Positions 32,736 to 44,800 of a stretch of DNA of 64,000 nucleotides are shown one piece after another (positions within the stretch are counted from its first letter, which is position 1; each line of letters opens with the position of its first letter). Origin of the DNA: Umbilicaria muhlenbergii (Eukaryota; Ascomycota; Lecanoromycetes; Umbilicariales; Umbilicariaceae); contig KK106984.1 of NCBI GenBank assembly GCA_000611775.1, forward strand, positions 216,364 through 280,363, written 5' to 3'. Both the position numbers and the translations under genes were made by a program. The notes below the pieces were generated by a model. That model ran no database searches. It was given only the letters and a program-made list of their open reading frames with translations, and was not told the origin of the DNA.

Positions 32736-34438
32736 TCACAATACCCTCGGCTTCAATTTGACCAACAACGGCTTATTTTGCATCAAGACGAAGAATTTCT
32801 GATCCGTCCAGTCATCTTCCGTGTTCATAAGTTCCATATCAAAATGCCAAATCATCTTCGCAAGGATGATTCTCATTTCTGCAATTGCGAGACTAGAATA
32901 CCGTGTGTCAGAACATAACTGATCGCCGGTCACGTCAGGGGGATGGAAACTCACTTCTTGCCAAGACAGTTGCGAGGACCGGTGGAGAAGGGTTGCAAGA
33001 CTGCTCTTTTGTCATTGTCGAAGGTGGGGTCGTGGTCTTCGAGCCAGCGCTCCGGGATGAAGGAATTGGGTTCGGCGAAGTTAGAAGCGGAGTGATACGC
33101 AGCCTTTTGGGGGATGTTAACAACAGTCTATAAGCAATATCAGCAGATGGTCACCGATATATCGTGTTAGGAGTAGATTACCCCGCCGGGAACCCAACGG
33201 CCGCTGATTGTGGCTCCCTCCGGTAACACGCGGCGAGCAGATCCAGCTGGGACGGGCGGTTGTAATCGAAGACTCTCCTCAAGGACTGCTAGTAGGTACG
33301 GCATTTTGCTCAGTGCTGCGAGAGTGATGTCCTTGGCAGTGTGGAAAGTTGTTCTGACTTCAGCGTTCAGTCTGTCGAGGACGTCTGGATTGCGAAGAAG
33401 ATAGTAGGTGCAACCCATCATGAGGTTAGCTGTCGTATCGCTCCCAGCCACGATGAAAATCTCGAAATTGGAGTCAATCTCGTCCCTACTTATACCCTTC
33501 TCGTCATTGTATCGGAGAACGTAGCTCATGAAGTCCGGCCTTTCGGTCTTTCTGACCAAACGGGCGCTGACTTTGTCTTGCGGGTACTTGAAACTCTTCA
33601 TTCGTTGACCATTTAGCAGCATTGGCAACACGACCGTGGTGAGAAATCGTAGTGATGGGAACTTGGAGGCTATGTCGAAGAAGTGAACCGCTTTGAAGGC
33701 AGGGTGGATAATGCTGACCCAGGCATGCTCTGCTTTGTTTTCTAGATTATGAAAGGACTCCCCGAAGCTGAGATCGGCGATAATGTCGAAAGTGGTGTAG
33801 CGATACCAGTCCACGAGGTCCACAACACCATCCCTAGCATGGCTTTCTTGATGGAGTTTGCTGATCAGTAAATCAACATATACGTGCAAGAGAGGCTCCT
33901 GCTCTCGCAAAGCCTTGTCAGAAAAGGCATGCGCGAGCAGCCTCCTCTGCCGTGAGTGGGATGCGTCGTCAGCTGAGAGGAGGGAGTGTGTCGCATTAGG
34001 GTTGGTGAAAAAGAAGGACTTTGGAAATTGAGCACGACCTTGCCGATGCATGTAGATATCTTTCCAGGCAGAATCGGTGATAAATGATAGTTCATCGGGT
34101 CCAGTACGCACAACCTCTCCATACTGTTGATGCAACGCTTGAATCCATTTTACTATTCTTCCTCTCCCAGATTGATAGGAATTCGGTAGATGCGAGGCGG
34201 CCGCAAGTCTGGGCCCAGGGAAGCTTGAGAGCGGGTGGAAATATACATTATAGACAGCACGTGCAAGCAGGTAGAAAAGACCCTTGTTACATTAGTAATT
34301 TGTCCCTTGTTGGCGGAGGTGAGTGGTTTTGGTGTTGTTGTGCTAATTGAGGATGTAGAAGCTACTTACAACCCCTAACAGCAGGCTTCCAATACAGAAT
34401 ACGCCTTCAGGTATGACAATACTCTCAGTGACTGCCAT
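32736..34438 (-). CDS. Cytochrome P450 monooxygenase
   Basis: Four minus-strand exons (34370-34438, 33182-34282, 32955-33127, 32736-32892) join in phase to 499 residues. The N-terminal anchor (about 3-35: [27 protein letters not shown]) leads into [17 protein letters not shown]. All P450 landmarks are present: the I-helix [10 protein letters not shown], the K-helix EESLR, the PERW segment, and the haem loop [11 protein letters not shown] with ligand Cys444. The enzyme should be an ER-bound monooxygenase. The overall look ([29 protein letters not shown]) is that of the large fungal group that includes isotrichodermin-hydroxylase-like enzymes; the substrate cannot be read from sequence. It is not next to recognisable secondary-metabolism synthases. 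Confidence 0.93.
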
Positions 34439-34836
34439 AATAAATGCTCCAAATATCGTGAAACAGTATTAAGCAATATTGGGTAGGATGAATGACAGAA
34501 AGAGGATGTGGGAATCCTGACATATAAACTGATGATCCCGTGCAGTAGCTTACCCAATTGTAGTAAGTCAAAGACGTAGAAGGAGGTCACATGGAGCGTC
34601 GCTGCAGTGTAAGTGTGTTGTTATATCGTGGGTAGGAGTGGGGTCTTGCCATGTCTCTTCAAGACGTGGAGCCGAACTCGGCCACCCACTGCTCCGCATC
34701 ATCTAGGGTTATGCAGAGAGGCCTGGCAGATACGTACAAACATTTACAAGTCCGGGGTCGACCTGGTAATCTATCTCCCTGCTTCTGATTTGTGCAGAGC
34801 TGAAAATCGCTGCCATCAAAGGCATAACGCTCGGCA

Positions 34837-35028
34837 CTAGGGTCGACCCCAAATCGAGGATGTTGGTAGCAGTGGCGCCGCCGCCACGATCATGAGTGGA
34901 GAGAAAACAAAGGAGGAGCCGATGGGACCACACACAGCCAGTTGAACGTCACCTTGCACAACTGAGCTATCCAGGCAAAAGGCAATCGCGGCCAGTGCGA
35001 GGAAACTTCTTAGTGCAACAGATAACAT
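34837..35028 (-). CDS. Possible small secreted protein (63 residues)
   Basis: The frame begins with ATG and encodes MLSVALRSFLALAAIAFC, a good signal-peptide core. A short hydrophobic mature part with one cysteine follows, then it ends IWGRP. There is no family match I recognise. The codons for the signal-peptide core are the 32-bp sequence that recurs at 4373-4404. The next minus-strand frame (34709-34933) is also open, so an unseen intron could lengthen the product, though I found no good acceptor. It may be a chance frame. Confidence 0.3.
   Translation of the reverse strand: MLSVALRSFLALAAIAFCLDSSVVQGDVQLAVCGPIGSSFVFSPLMIVAAAPLLPTSSIWGRP
34971..35002 (-). repeat. 32-bp exact dispersed repeat, copy 2
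   Basis: Identical over 32 bases to 4373-4404, with unrelated flanks on both sides. It lies within the putative signal-peptide frame. Confidence 0.85.
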
Positions 35029-36224
35029 TCAACTCGAGTCAAACCCAACTGGGCGCCCAACATGGAGGCCTTGGAGGTCCCAACTGTGCATGTGCACACC
35101 CTTTCGGCATCTCACGACTGAAGTCTCCGATGTAACACAGCAGGGTCATCATCCAATCGGGATGGCTCTTACTAGATTCCCAACAGCAAGTCAGCACTCA
35201 AAACACATGTGGTAAGTAACTCTTAAGAGCGCAACACACAGCGCTCAACGACTTATAACATCAGTGCAGTTGATCCCGTTCTCGACGTCTCTTTCTATCG
35301 TTCAGATATTGATGCAATTCCCGGCTGCGACCTGCCAATCTTATGATGCGCCTGGCAGGAGGGTGATGGGGTCTTTGTTACGTTCTGGCAAGTTGGTCTC
35401 TGGTGAGTATCTGGAAGTGATAGGCCTTGAATGGACTCAGCCTTTGCCAGCCGGGGGTGTGCGGTTTTGACGGGCCACAGCCACGACCCTTGAGGAGTTG
35501 TTCACCTGTTCGGGTCTCAGTATTCGCGGCCCGCGTTGGGGTGGGGTGCTTCTAGCTACTGGGCGTCAGGCAGTGTAGCCGTTACGGCTGACCAAGTAAT
35601 TGGAGGAAAGGAAGAACGGGCATGCAGTTCGATCAGAAGATCCCAAGGTAGAGTGGGCCTGCAAGCGTGTATGCATGGAACGCATGTGAGCTCTTTTGCA
35701 TATGGGACGCACATAGTTGAGCCCGATCGTCTGTGCCGCTATCGTGGCGAGGGGTCATGGAAATCGTACCGCGGAGGGTGCAGTCCGCTGGCCAATTAAG
35801 CTGGAGACACATGCAGCACAGTCGCATCAACACGGACCAAAATGACTCCGCGGCAGTGAAGTTGAAGTAGGTAAGATAGGACTCTGTTTGCAATAGAACT
35901 TCCACAGCTGCCGTCGAGAGGCTCCATCGCGCTAACTTAGTGACTAAGCTTTTCAGCCCTAACCCAGAGCCGTGCGGTTCTTCCAATTGTCAATTGTATA
36001 GATAGACTATGTGTACGTCGTTCGCAACGGGTCGCTGATTGTTCATCTCGAAGACATATTAAAGCTTCGAGCTTCATGAGAGGACAGTGCTGTGTTGAAA
36101 TGGTATCCAGACCATTAGACAAGATTAACTGGGATCACCCAGAAGAAGATTGGGGGTATAAACAACGCCAGCGCTTCCTGTTCGCCCATGCGGCATCCGA
36201 CCCATGTACCTAACGTAGGATATC

Positions 36225-38225
36225 TCAACCCACTACGTTCACCTCTTCCTCTGGGATTACCACGGTCGGATAGGGGCCCTCGATGAATCTCACACACTTC
36301 CCCTCACCGTAACCTTCGTCCTTGTCGATTTCCTCGCTAAGAACCCCATCCTCCTCCGCGATATCCTGGTTGACTCCCATATGCACCACTCCTATAACCC
36401 CTTCCTGCTCAGGCTCGTCGTTCACATGTCGCGTATTGCTCGGCTCTATGACCTCGAGCTGCACGTTCAGTGGTGTGACCTCGGCTTCGTTGACAAGCTC
36501 TGCCAGAAACTCTCTCAACTTCTTCTGGTTTTTGGCGGAGTCCAGATTCGGTCGTTCCTCCACGAGCTCTTTTAGCGCATTTGCCATAGCGAGGACAGAG
36601 CTCCCTTCGAGACTAGTGTAGTAAAAGGTGTTAAGGGCGGTGCACTTGTTGTTCTCTTCAGACTCGGAAGAGCAACTGTCGTTGAGTGACAGCAATGGAA
36701 CTTGTATGGGCACGTGTTCTAGAGGGGTGGTGAATGTGGTGGTGGGACTAATGCCCTCATCGCTATTCGTCGCGTATCGTGAGGACTCGTAGATTGATCC
36801 TGATGTGGGTTTCACTAGTTTCGACCCAGCAAGCTCGACAGCAGAATCTTGTTTACCCGCGGCCCAAGTTTGGAGGGCTCCCCATCCCTCTTCATCCTCT
36901 TCGTCGTAGATGCACTGCTCGGGGCGTCTTTTGTATGTGTTTCCCCGAGAAGGAGTCATCGTGTAAGATTCCAAGGACGCCAGAAGCTCTTTCTTTGAGC
37001 CAGGATTGCCAAAGGAAAAAGTGACGCTACCAGGACTTCCCTCCGGTCCATCGAAGCTCTCGACAACCGGTGACGCACTACTTCCTGACGACATCCCTGG
37101 GTCAGAGAGATCGAGAGCAGCTGTCTGCTTTGCAGCAAACCACCAACGACCGACTTTGCGCCTCCACGCCGTCAACAAGGCCTGCAGATGCCATACCTTG
37201 TAGGGATCGAGATCGAAAGGGCCCTGGAAGTCCAGCAAGAACTGTGTAATGATCAACAGAGCACAGGCTTTTAGACCAGGTTCTTCCTTCCACTCCGGTA
37301 ACACCTGCAACCCAAAGTCTTCTTCCCATTGTGGTGATACATCCTCTGGAAGCTTTGGGTCATCTAAAACGCAAAAGATCTCCTGAAGCTTGCATCTGCA
37401 CATTTCAACCCCTTTCTCTGTCCAGCCCACTCCTAGCTCCCCAAGGCCGACTGAACACTCTTCAATCCAAACAATGACAAACTCCTTTTCAAGTAAATCG
37501 TAGGCGAGAATATGGACCTCGGATCCAACGACGGCTCCAGCTTTGACCACCGGCATGTCGTAGAACAAGAGTACTGCGCACTCGGCCGGACCGACGAAGG
37601 AAGAGTGGTTAATACAGGAGGCGGCAGCACTAGTTGAGACGACACTGGCAGTGCCGTTAATCAGTAAAATGTTGTCCTCTGTGCGTTCGCGGTAGGAAAG
37701 ATCATTTCCGACCCAAGAAAGATACGCCGACCAGTCTGTTTTCGATGTCGGCCCAGGACACCGAGCCAGGTCAGGTAAGGTAGACTGATACAAATAGCGG
37801 TGTGTCGATGGCAGCCATTGATGGGGGTCACCTGCATGAGCCTTGTTCCCTTCCCGAAGTTCCGTGGGATGGTAATCGAAATCAGAGTTTGAGAGCTGGC
37901 ATGGTGGCTGAATGGTGTCAACTCCCTCTCTTGGCCATGATGAGTTCTACATTGAGGTACTTACCGGCAGAAAGAGATCCTTCAGGTACTGCAAGCCTGG
38001 CTTTTGCAATGATAAATCTTCAACGTCGTTTGAGTCGGCCGCAGTTACAACTTCGATCGTACCGACATGTGACTTTGACGTTGCTCTCGCTGTTGGCCAG
38101 CCATCAGGTGTTCGCCTTCCCCGACGATAGATCTGTTGACAACTCGTTGATAGGTTCGACTCCATTGTAAAATGCAGTGGAGATATTGTGGAAATGGTAC
38201 TAGGTAACTGATCTGAGCTAGGCAT
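36225..38225 (-). CDS. Fungal protein of unknown function
   Basis: Two minus-strand exons (37965-38225, 36225-37841) encode 625 residues if the intron ends at the AAG acceptor, the only one that keeps frame. The first part reads SKSHVGTIEVVTAADSNDVEDL. The second has a region that looks folded (about 95-290): YLSWVGNDLSYRERTEDNI, SFVGPAECAVLLFYDMPVV, ILAYDLLEKEFVIVWIEE. A Ser/Pro-rich region follows, then a helical segment (LAMANALKELVEERPNLDSAKNQKKLREFLAELV) and an acidic tail. I see no catalytic motif, membrane helix or known domain. An ATG further upstream at 38369 is in frame, but the shorter start is preferred. Confidence 0.65.
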
Positions 38226-38761
38226 ACTAGAAAGTCTACAGTAGTAATATTTGGAACTGAGCGAGTATGATGAGGGATTCAAGATGAACGGAGAAACAGG
38301 ACGCAAATATATCGCCAGATGAATCGTCGTGGTGATGTGTTCCGGAACATCAGACGTGAAGAGCTTCATTCACGAAATGTGTTCATCAGAACAAGGATGC
38401 CAACAGTGGCCTCGGAAAAGTGAATGTTGACTGCACTGCAAGCATAACCAGTGAAGCATAACGTATTTCACGGGTGTAAACATATAGGTAGGGCTAAGCA
38501 CGCCCTGCTGCAACAAAGCGGTGTGGAAACTTCACAACACTCGACTGCAAGACTCGATTGCGTCTGCAAACATAGAACGATGGTCTGATCCTCCTTTTCC
38601 CCGGATTCAATGTTTGTCGAAAGTATACGCGGATCTTGTGGGTATGCCATGTAGCTTTGATTGCGCAGAAGTAGAGACACCCAGAGTCCATGCTAAATCA
38701 TTGCACATATTCCTTATCTGCCTCTTGAAGGTATAGCTTATACAAAACAGTCGCTCAAGGC
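38226..38761. other. Intergenic gap between unknown gene and GLE1
   Basis: About 540 bp. It lies upstream of the unknown gene and downstream of GLE1. No feature is recognised. Confidence 0.45.
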
Positions 38762-40372
38762 TCACAAGGTAAGCTTCTTGTCCCTTCTAAGCACATCAGG
38801 TAGAACAGCAACCGCTTTAGCAGCCACGCTCTTATCCTCCACTTCCTTGGGGAAATCGACCAGCGCCTTCCTCAGAGCCGCCAGTGCAGCATCGCCATAG
38901 AATTCGAGAAACCTCGTTTCATAGTTCTCAACCATTGCTTTGAGCACAATGAAGTGCGTTTGCGTAGCCTCCCGAGGTGGAACATTGACGATCGATGCCA
39001 TGGACCGCCAGTAGTTCCAAATCGGAAGGGGATTCTCCAGTCTAGCTTTCTCGTAATTCCGTAACGAAATAGCAGCAAAACCTGCTCCGAGACCTGTCAT
39101 CCGCTCGCTGTGACGTTGGTCGGAAACCCATGGCCCATCTTGTTCCTCCCTCCACCAACCAAGTCTGGTCCTTCCGTTGGCTGACTTTTCATCGCCATAT
39201 ATACCCCAAAGAACTGGACACACAACATGAAACTTTGCCAAAAGAACGTCGATCATGGATATGCCGTTCCATTTAAACTCATTGAGCGCAAAGATGTGGC
39301 TTGCTATTATCCCGACGGGATCTGCTGCCTTTGGCGACACGCCAGCCTCATCGATGAACTGGGAGATGATGGCTTTTGAGAAGATGTTGAGCTGATACAA
39401 AAGAAGGGCGGGACCTCTGGAGTCTTCCACATTCTGAGGAGGCGAAGCGAGGAAAAGGCGGTAATCAATTCTGGGTTCGGAGATCGTTGCAGACTCCTTG
39501 AGGACATTGATGATTTGTTGGAGCTAAATCAAGTCAACATAGGTCACAGAGGGCATATTAACTCAACTTACAGGCGTTTTGTTAGCCCCTTTTCCTTCTG
39601 TCAATTGGCCAACACATTTCTTGATCTCACGTCTCATATCCCCCATTCTCTTCTTCAATATCGGATTTTGCTTTGCTGAATCGGCCATAAACCTGCGGAG
39701 GTCTTTCAGTCGGTGATGAATTTCGCGGTACCGCTGGTGCTCCGATTCCTTCTCAGGGTTTCTTGAGGACGTCTGCACAGTAGCTAGAGATCCATGAACT
39801 GGAGATGACTTCCTTGGTGCGTTCTGAGCCTTAGCCAGCTCTGCTCCACGAGCATTTTGAACCGCTAGGGATGCCGCCTGGGTCTTCGCTCCCGCTGCTC
39901 GCTCCTCGGCAAGTCGTCGAGCGGCCTCCGCATCCCGCTTTTCCCTGTCCTGCCTTCTCCTCTCTGCTGCGTCTGCTTCGGCCTTGCGCGCTTGGTTCGC
40001 CCTCTGCTCTTCTAATTCCGCTGCTTCCACACGCTCAATCTCCCTCTTCCTGTCCTCAATCTCTCGTAGTGTCTTCTCCCGTCTTTTCCGGTCGAGCTCC
40101 TTCCTATCCTCGTCTTCTCGCCTTTTCCGCTCCGCTTCGATCTGTAGCTCTAACTTCTCCCGCTCTACCTCTGCATTACGCCGGACACGATCATGCTCAG
40201 CCGCAGCTGCGGCCAATGCCACTCGGTGGGCCACCTCCCTCTCATGGTTTTCGCGATCTAGTTGAGCGTAGAAGTCCTCTTGAGCGGTGATGCGCAGTTG
40301 TCCGAGCTCGTACAGTAGTTGTTTCGAGGGACTGTCGGTTGCATGCTTGTAGGGGCTGTCCATAACTTCCAT
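38762..40372 (-). CDS. GLE1: Nucleoporin/mRNA export factor Gle1
   Basis: Two minus-strand exons (39572-40372, 38762-39523) encode 520 residues. Residues 45-195 are a long, strongly charged coiled coil (repeated ER/EK/RR heptads, e.g. ERKRREDEDRKELDRKRREK). The C-terminal half is the Gle1 domain: ESEHQRYREIHHRLKDLR, DSRGPALLLYQLNIFSKAIISQ, FKWNGISMIDVLLAKFHVVCPVLWGI and MTGLGAGFAAISLRN. Gle1 with inositol hexakisphosphate activates the DEAD-box ATPase Dbp5 at the cytoplasmic face of the nuclear pore to release exported mRNPs. An alternative first exon (starting at 40463 and spliced just after the present start) would give MPNGHFKTARSTNPSPYK and cannot be excluded. Confidence 0.92.
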
Positions 40373-41866
40373 CGTTGTGTTGCATCAAGGGGAGGGATCT
40401 TGACGCTCCGAAAGTAGACCTAGGGTTGGTAGAACGAGCGGTCTTGAAGTGGCCATTGGGCAAGGGACTCGAAGCTGGGTGAGGGTCTTCCTTTCATGTA
40501 TGGATTGGAGGACCTAGAGGGAAGTGTCAAAACAAAGAAAAGTGGTGGTGCATTAGAAGGTTTTGGCTGGAATGCGAGCCGTTAGAATACCCGCAGAGCC
40601 TCACTTGGGGGCAATCACTATAGCCGAAAGGCAGATCCGAAATAATAAGGGGTGAAGGCTGAAGGGGCCAAACAAATACATCTGTTTTGACTATGGCACC
40701 GGTGACGTGTCACACTCCGCATTGGAGTACAGTACACAGAGACCTCAGTTCTTGGGGGCAAGTGAACAGTCTTCAAGTCCGAAGGTGTAGCATTGATGGC
40801 CCTCTCGACGTCAAGCTGCCTGACGGCGCCTGATCAGGATCCCAGCTGCTGTACCGCCTAGAGCAACTGTTACAGTGCACGAGTGTTCGTCATCATTCCC
40901 TGTGCCCAGTCGCAAGGAATCCAATCCAAGTCAGACAGACTGCGCAGTAGAGAAGTGCAACGTGCCCGAGTAGAATATGATAGGAATGAGCGCGGTGGTG
41001 GCCCGTGACCATGAAACACTGCGCGCCTCTGCACGGAAGCACCCCTGTTCGCTGTGCTCGCTCGCAGCCGAAGCCTGAAGGGGACGGCGTATGGGCAACA
41101 TCTCCAAGTCTCCCGTCCCCATCAACCTTTCTTGCTTCTTGCTGCTTGCTTCCTTTCCTCCCTTCATCGCTCCTTCATCCATCACCCTCATTTCCTCGCT
41201 TCTCCTGTCCCCCCCTCCTTTCCCTCCCTCGCCTTCTTCCATCCCTCCTTCCCAGCCTTCGTGCTGTTCGTACAACTATTACCGTGCTGTCGCCAAAGTC
41301 TGTCCTTTGCGGGGAGAAGTCCGACGTCACCCACTCCTTGTAGTTTGTGTTACCACCCACCATCATCCGCACATACAGCTACCGATCTTTTCACACCGAA
41401 TCCCTTCATCCACTCCTTAACCGGCCTTGGAATTCCGAACATCTATCGCCCTGCCTCTGCCCGAAAACCCATCTCCGCCATTGGTACTGGCGCTTTTACC
41501 ACCACACACTCAGGCTCGGCCATTACTGTCTATATTGCGGCTCCAAAAGAGGACTTCATAGCATCACAGGTAAGAGGATCTTGACATCTTCACTCCACAA
41601 AAAGCCTTTTCCCAAATCCAGGACTTCATCGGCCAAGGCGCGGTAGCTACCGGATTATCCCTCTTCTGCTTCAGCTCGATGTTCCCATATTCTTTGGCAT
41701 ACAAAGCACAGAGCATCTACTGCAGAGTCGGCTGATAATCTTTGGCGAAGCAGTGCCGGTCTCTATAATACAATATAGCGACTGCAACATTCGAAGCGGA
41801 GACGTCCTACGCCAACACTCCTTGTCCAGCCAACACCCAGGCGACTGCGGTCTTATTGGTAGTGAA
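40373..41866. promoter_or_regulatory. Divergent promoter and long 5' leader of SSD1
   Basis: A 1.5-kb gap between divergent GLE1 and SSD1. The stretch 41120-41260 is strongly C+T-rich on the plus strand, as is common around fungal transcription starts. Untranslated exons of SSD1 may lie to its right. No coding family is recognised. Confidence 0.45.
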
Positions 41867-44800
41867 ATGGATCAACAAGGGCAAACTGGGGTGCCTGGCC
41901 CCGCAGGCAGAAGGCTGCACATTGCACATAGACGCAGCCCTTCAGAAATGACACCCATGATCAGTAAGTGCTCTTACGGCTTGTCGCAGTGCTACCTATC
42001 CAAAGCAGCCCTGTGCAATCTTTTGTGTTACACCACGCTACACCAATATCTCCAGCGGTCGCAGTGTACAGACACATGAACGCAGCTAACTCGAAGCTTC
42101 ATGACTAGTGGAACAACTTGCTATACAGCAACAGATAGAGCTTCTACAGCAACAGCAACAGCAGATAGCGGCTACTCATCAACAGTATGTGAATATGGGG
42201 ATGATTCAACCGCAACAACAATTGCCTTCTGTCAACTTTACGACCGCGGGAGGCCAGGTGTCCATGTCGGGCATGTCCCCCCACGCCAATGCATTTCAAT
42301 TCCCACAACAGCTCCAACAGCAACAGCTAGGTGTGCCGATGAATGCACCTACGCAACCAGCTTCGCATCGTCGTAATCAGTCAGCGATTCCAAACATGAG
42401 CATGGGTCCACCTCCAGCACCCTCTTCTGGTGCGTCAGGTTCCACATTCAGCGACTTCAATCAACAAGGTCTTGGCAATCAGAGTCGCGATACTGGAAGC
42501 CAGCGGGGTGGGCGCGGCGGCGGACCGCCTGGTGGTGGTCACCAGCGACGTCATTCGCTTGCGTTGCCTGAAGCAAAGAAAGCCGCCGAGATAGCGCAGC
42601 AGAAAAGAACCACATCAGGGTTCCAGTTTCCTATTCCAGGGGCTGCCGGAGCCTCACCAGCGAATCCGAACGTTTCTATTAGTCCCGCGGAGTCAGATGA
42701 CAAAGGTACCCAAGGTCAGCAGCAGCAGCCCACTTCATCTGGTCTAAGCGTTCGTGCAGGCAATCGCGGAGTACCCGGTCACGGTAGAAGTCAGAGTATG
42801 GCCGTAGGCAATGGACGTAACCAATCGCAGGGTCGAGGAGCTAGTGGTTTTCAATTTCCACCACCAATGGCAACGAACGATGCGGGGGCGAACACCTCAG
42901 GCGTTCAGTCCGACTTTCAACGCAGAGGCAGCCAGAACGGGCATGGTAGGACATCTTCGAGAAATTTCGATAGTAATTGGCGGCAACAAAGCAACAACCA
43001 GCCTCAAATGCAGGAACACCAGTCATCAATGGGCAACTTCTCCCAACCCCAGAATCCAGGTGCTGGCGTCTTCCAACCCGGTCATAGGGGTAGAGGCCCT
43101 ATGAATCAGTCAATTGGCTCCATCGGTTCTTTCCAATTTCCTAATCAACCGCAACTATTGCAGCTTCCACAGGGTCAGGTTATGATCCAACCGCCGCAAC
43201 TGTTCGCGGGCCAACAATTGAACCCGCTGCAGTTGAACCAACTCCAGGCTTTGCAAGCGGCTCAATTGACCGGTCAGCAATTTGGCCTTCAAGGAAGTCA
43301 GCATGCCCAGTCTCCGTTGTCCGCTCAGCAGCAGCAACAACAGCAACGCAAAACCCTATTCACTCCATACTTGCCACAAGCTAGTCTCCCAGCATTACTC
43401 TCCGACGGGCAATTAGTGGCTGGCATACTGCGTGTGAACAAGAAGAACCGTAGCGATGCATATGTTACTACCAACGACCTTGACGCTGACATCTTCATCT
43501 GCGGTAGCAAAGATAGGAACAGAGCTCTGGAAGGAGACCTTGTTGCAATCGAGCTGCTTGACGTCGATGAAGTCTGGGGTCAAAAGCGAGAGAAAGAGGA
43601 GAAGAAAAAACGCAAGGATATCACGGACACCAGAACTGGTGGCAGCAGCAACAGTAACGACAAACCTTCGAGAAGCGATTCCGGTGCCAACGGTGACAGT
43701 GGGCACACTGAAGGTGGCCTTCGACGGAGGGGAAGTCTGAGGCAGCGCCCAACGCAGAAAAAGAACGATGACGTGGAAGTGGAAGGTCAGAGCTTGTTGC
43801 TGATGGAAGAAGAAGAGGTGAATGATGAGCAAAAACCGCTGTATGCAGGTCATGTGGTCGCTGTTATTGAGCGTGTGGCCGGGCAGATGTTCTCTGGGTA
43901 TGTACCACATCGCCCATGGTACGCTGGACTTTCATTGACACCAGCTAGCACTCTCGGGCTGCTTCGTCCTAGCAGTCAAGCAACGAAGGAGAAACAGGAA
44001 GCCGAACGTCAACAACGTGAGGGCAGTTCCGGTCGCCACCAGCCAGATCGCCAGCAAGATAAGCCGAAGATCGTGTGGTTTAAACCGACGGACAAGCGTG
44101 TGCCTCTTATTGCGATTCCCACTGAGCAGGCCCCGCGCGACTTCGTTGAGAGACATCAGGACTATGCGAATCGCATCTTTGTCGCCTGCATCAAACGCTG
44201 GCCAATTACCTCACTCCACCCCTTTGGTACTCTCGTAGAGCAACTTGGCGAAATGGGGGATCTGAAAGTCGAAACAGATGCACTGCTCAGGGACAACAAT
44301 TTTGGACCTGACGACTTTCAAGAGGCTGTGCTAAAGAATGTGGGATTCGATGAGTGGTCGGTTGCTAATGAGAGTGAGGAAGCACTGGCAGCGCGAAGGG
44401 ACTTCCGCGGAGAAACAACTTTCACCATTGATCCCAATGGTACTCAAGAGCTCGACGATGCCATTCATGTGAAAGAACTTGGTGATGGTCAGGTCGAGAT
44501 TGGTATCCACGTCGCTGATGTGGCGCACTTTATCAAAGCCAATTCGCTCGTTGATCGTGAAGCAAAGAAAAGAGGGACAGGCGTATACCTCATGGATCGT
44601 GCCGTTAACATGCTTCCGCCCCGTCTCTCCGCAGACATCTGTTCACTAAGCCCAGGTGAAGACCGGTTCACCGTCAGTGTCGTTTTCAAAGTCGATTCCG
44701 CTAGCGGCCGTGTCCTTGACGACGAACCATGGATCGGGAAAGCTTTGATCAAAAGCTCCGGCAAACTGACCTATGACGAGGTCGACGCAGTCATTTATGG

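Larger units (their letters stand above)
34439..36224. other. Long intergenic region upstream of the P450
   Basis: About 1.8 kb. It contains a possible small signal-peptide open frame and the second copy of the 32-bp repeat. I could not support another gene. Confidence 0.4.

Noticed and set aside
32736-38225. P450 plus neighbours as a secondary-metabolite cluster
   Set aside because: There is no polyketide, peptide or terpene synthase, transporter or pathway regulator near it; neighbours are Erb1 and an unknown protein.
40931-41584. Overlapping open frames in the C+T-rich leader of SSD1
   Set aside because: Low-complexity Ser/Pro/Leu translations in all frames; typical of pyrimidine-rich untranslated DNA.
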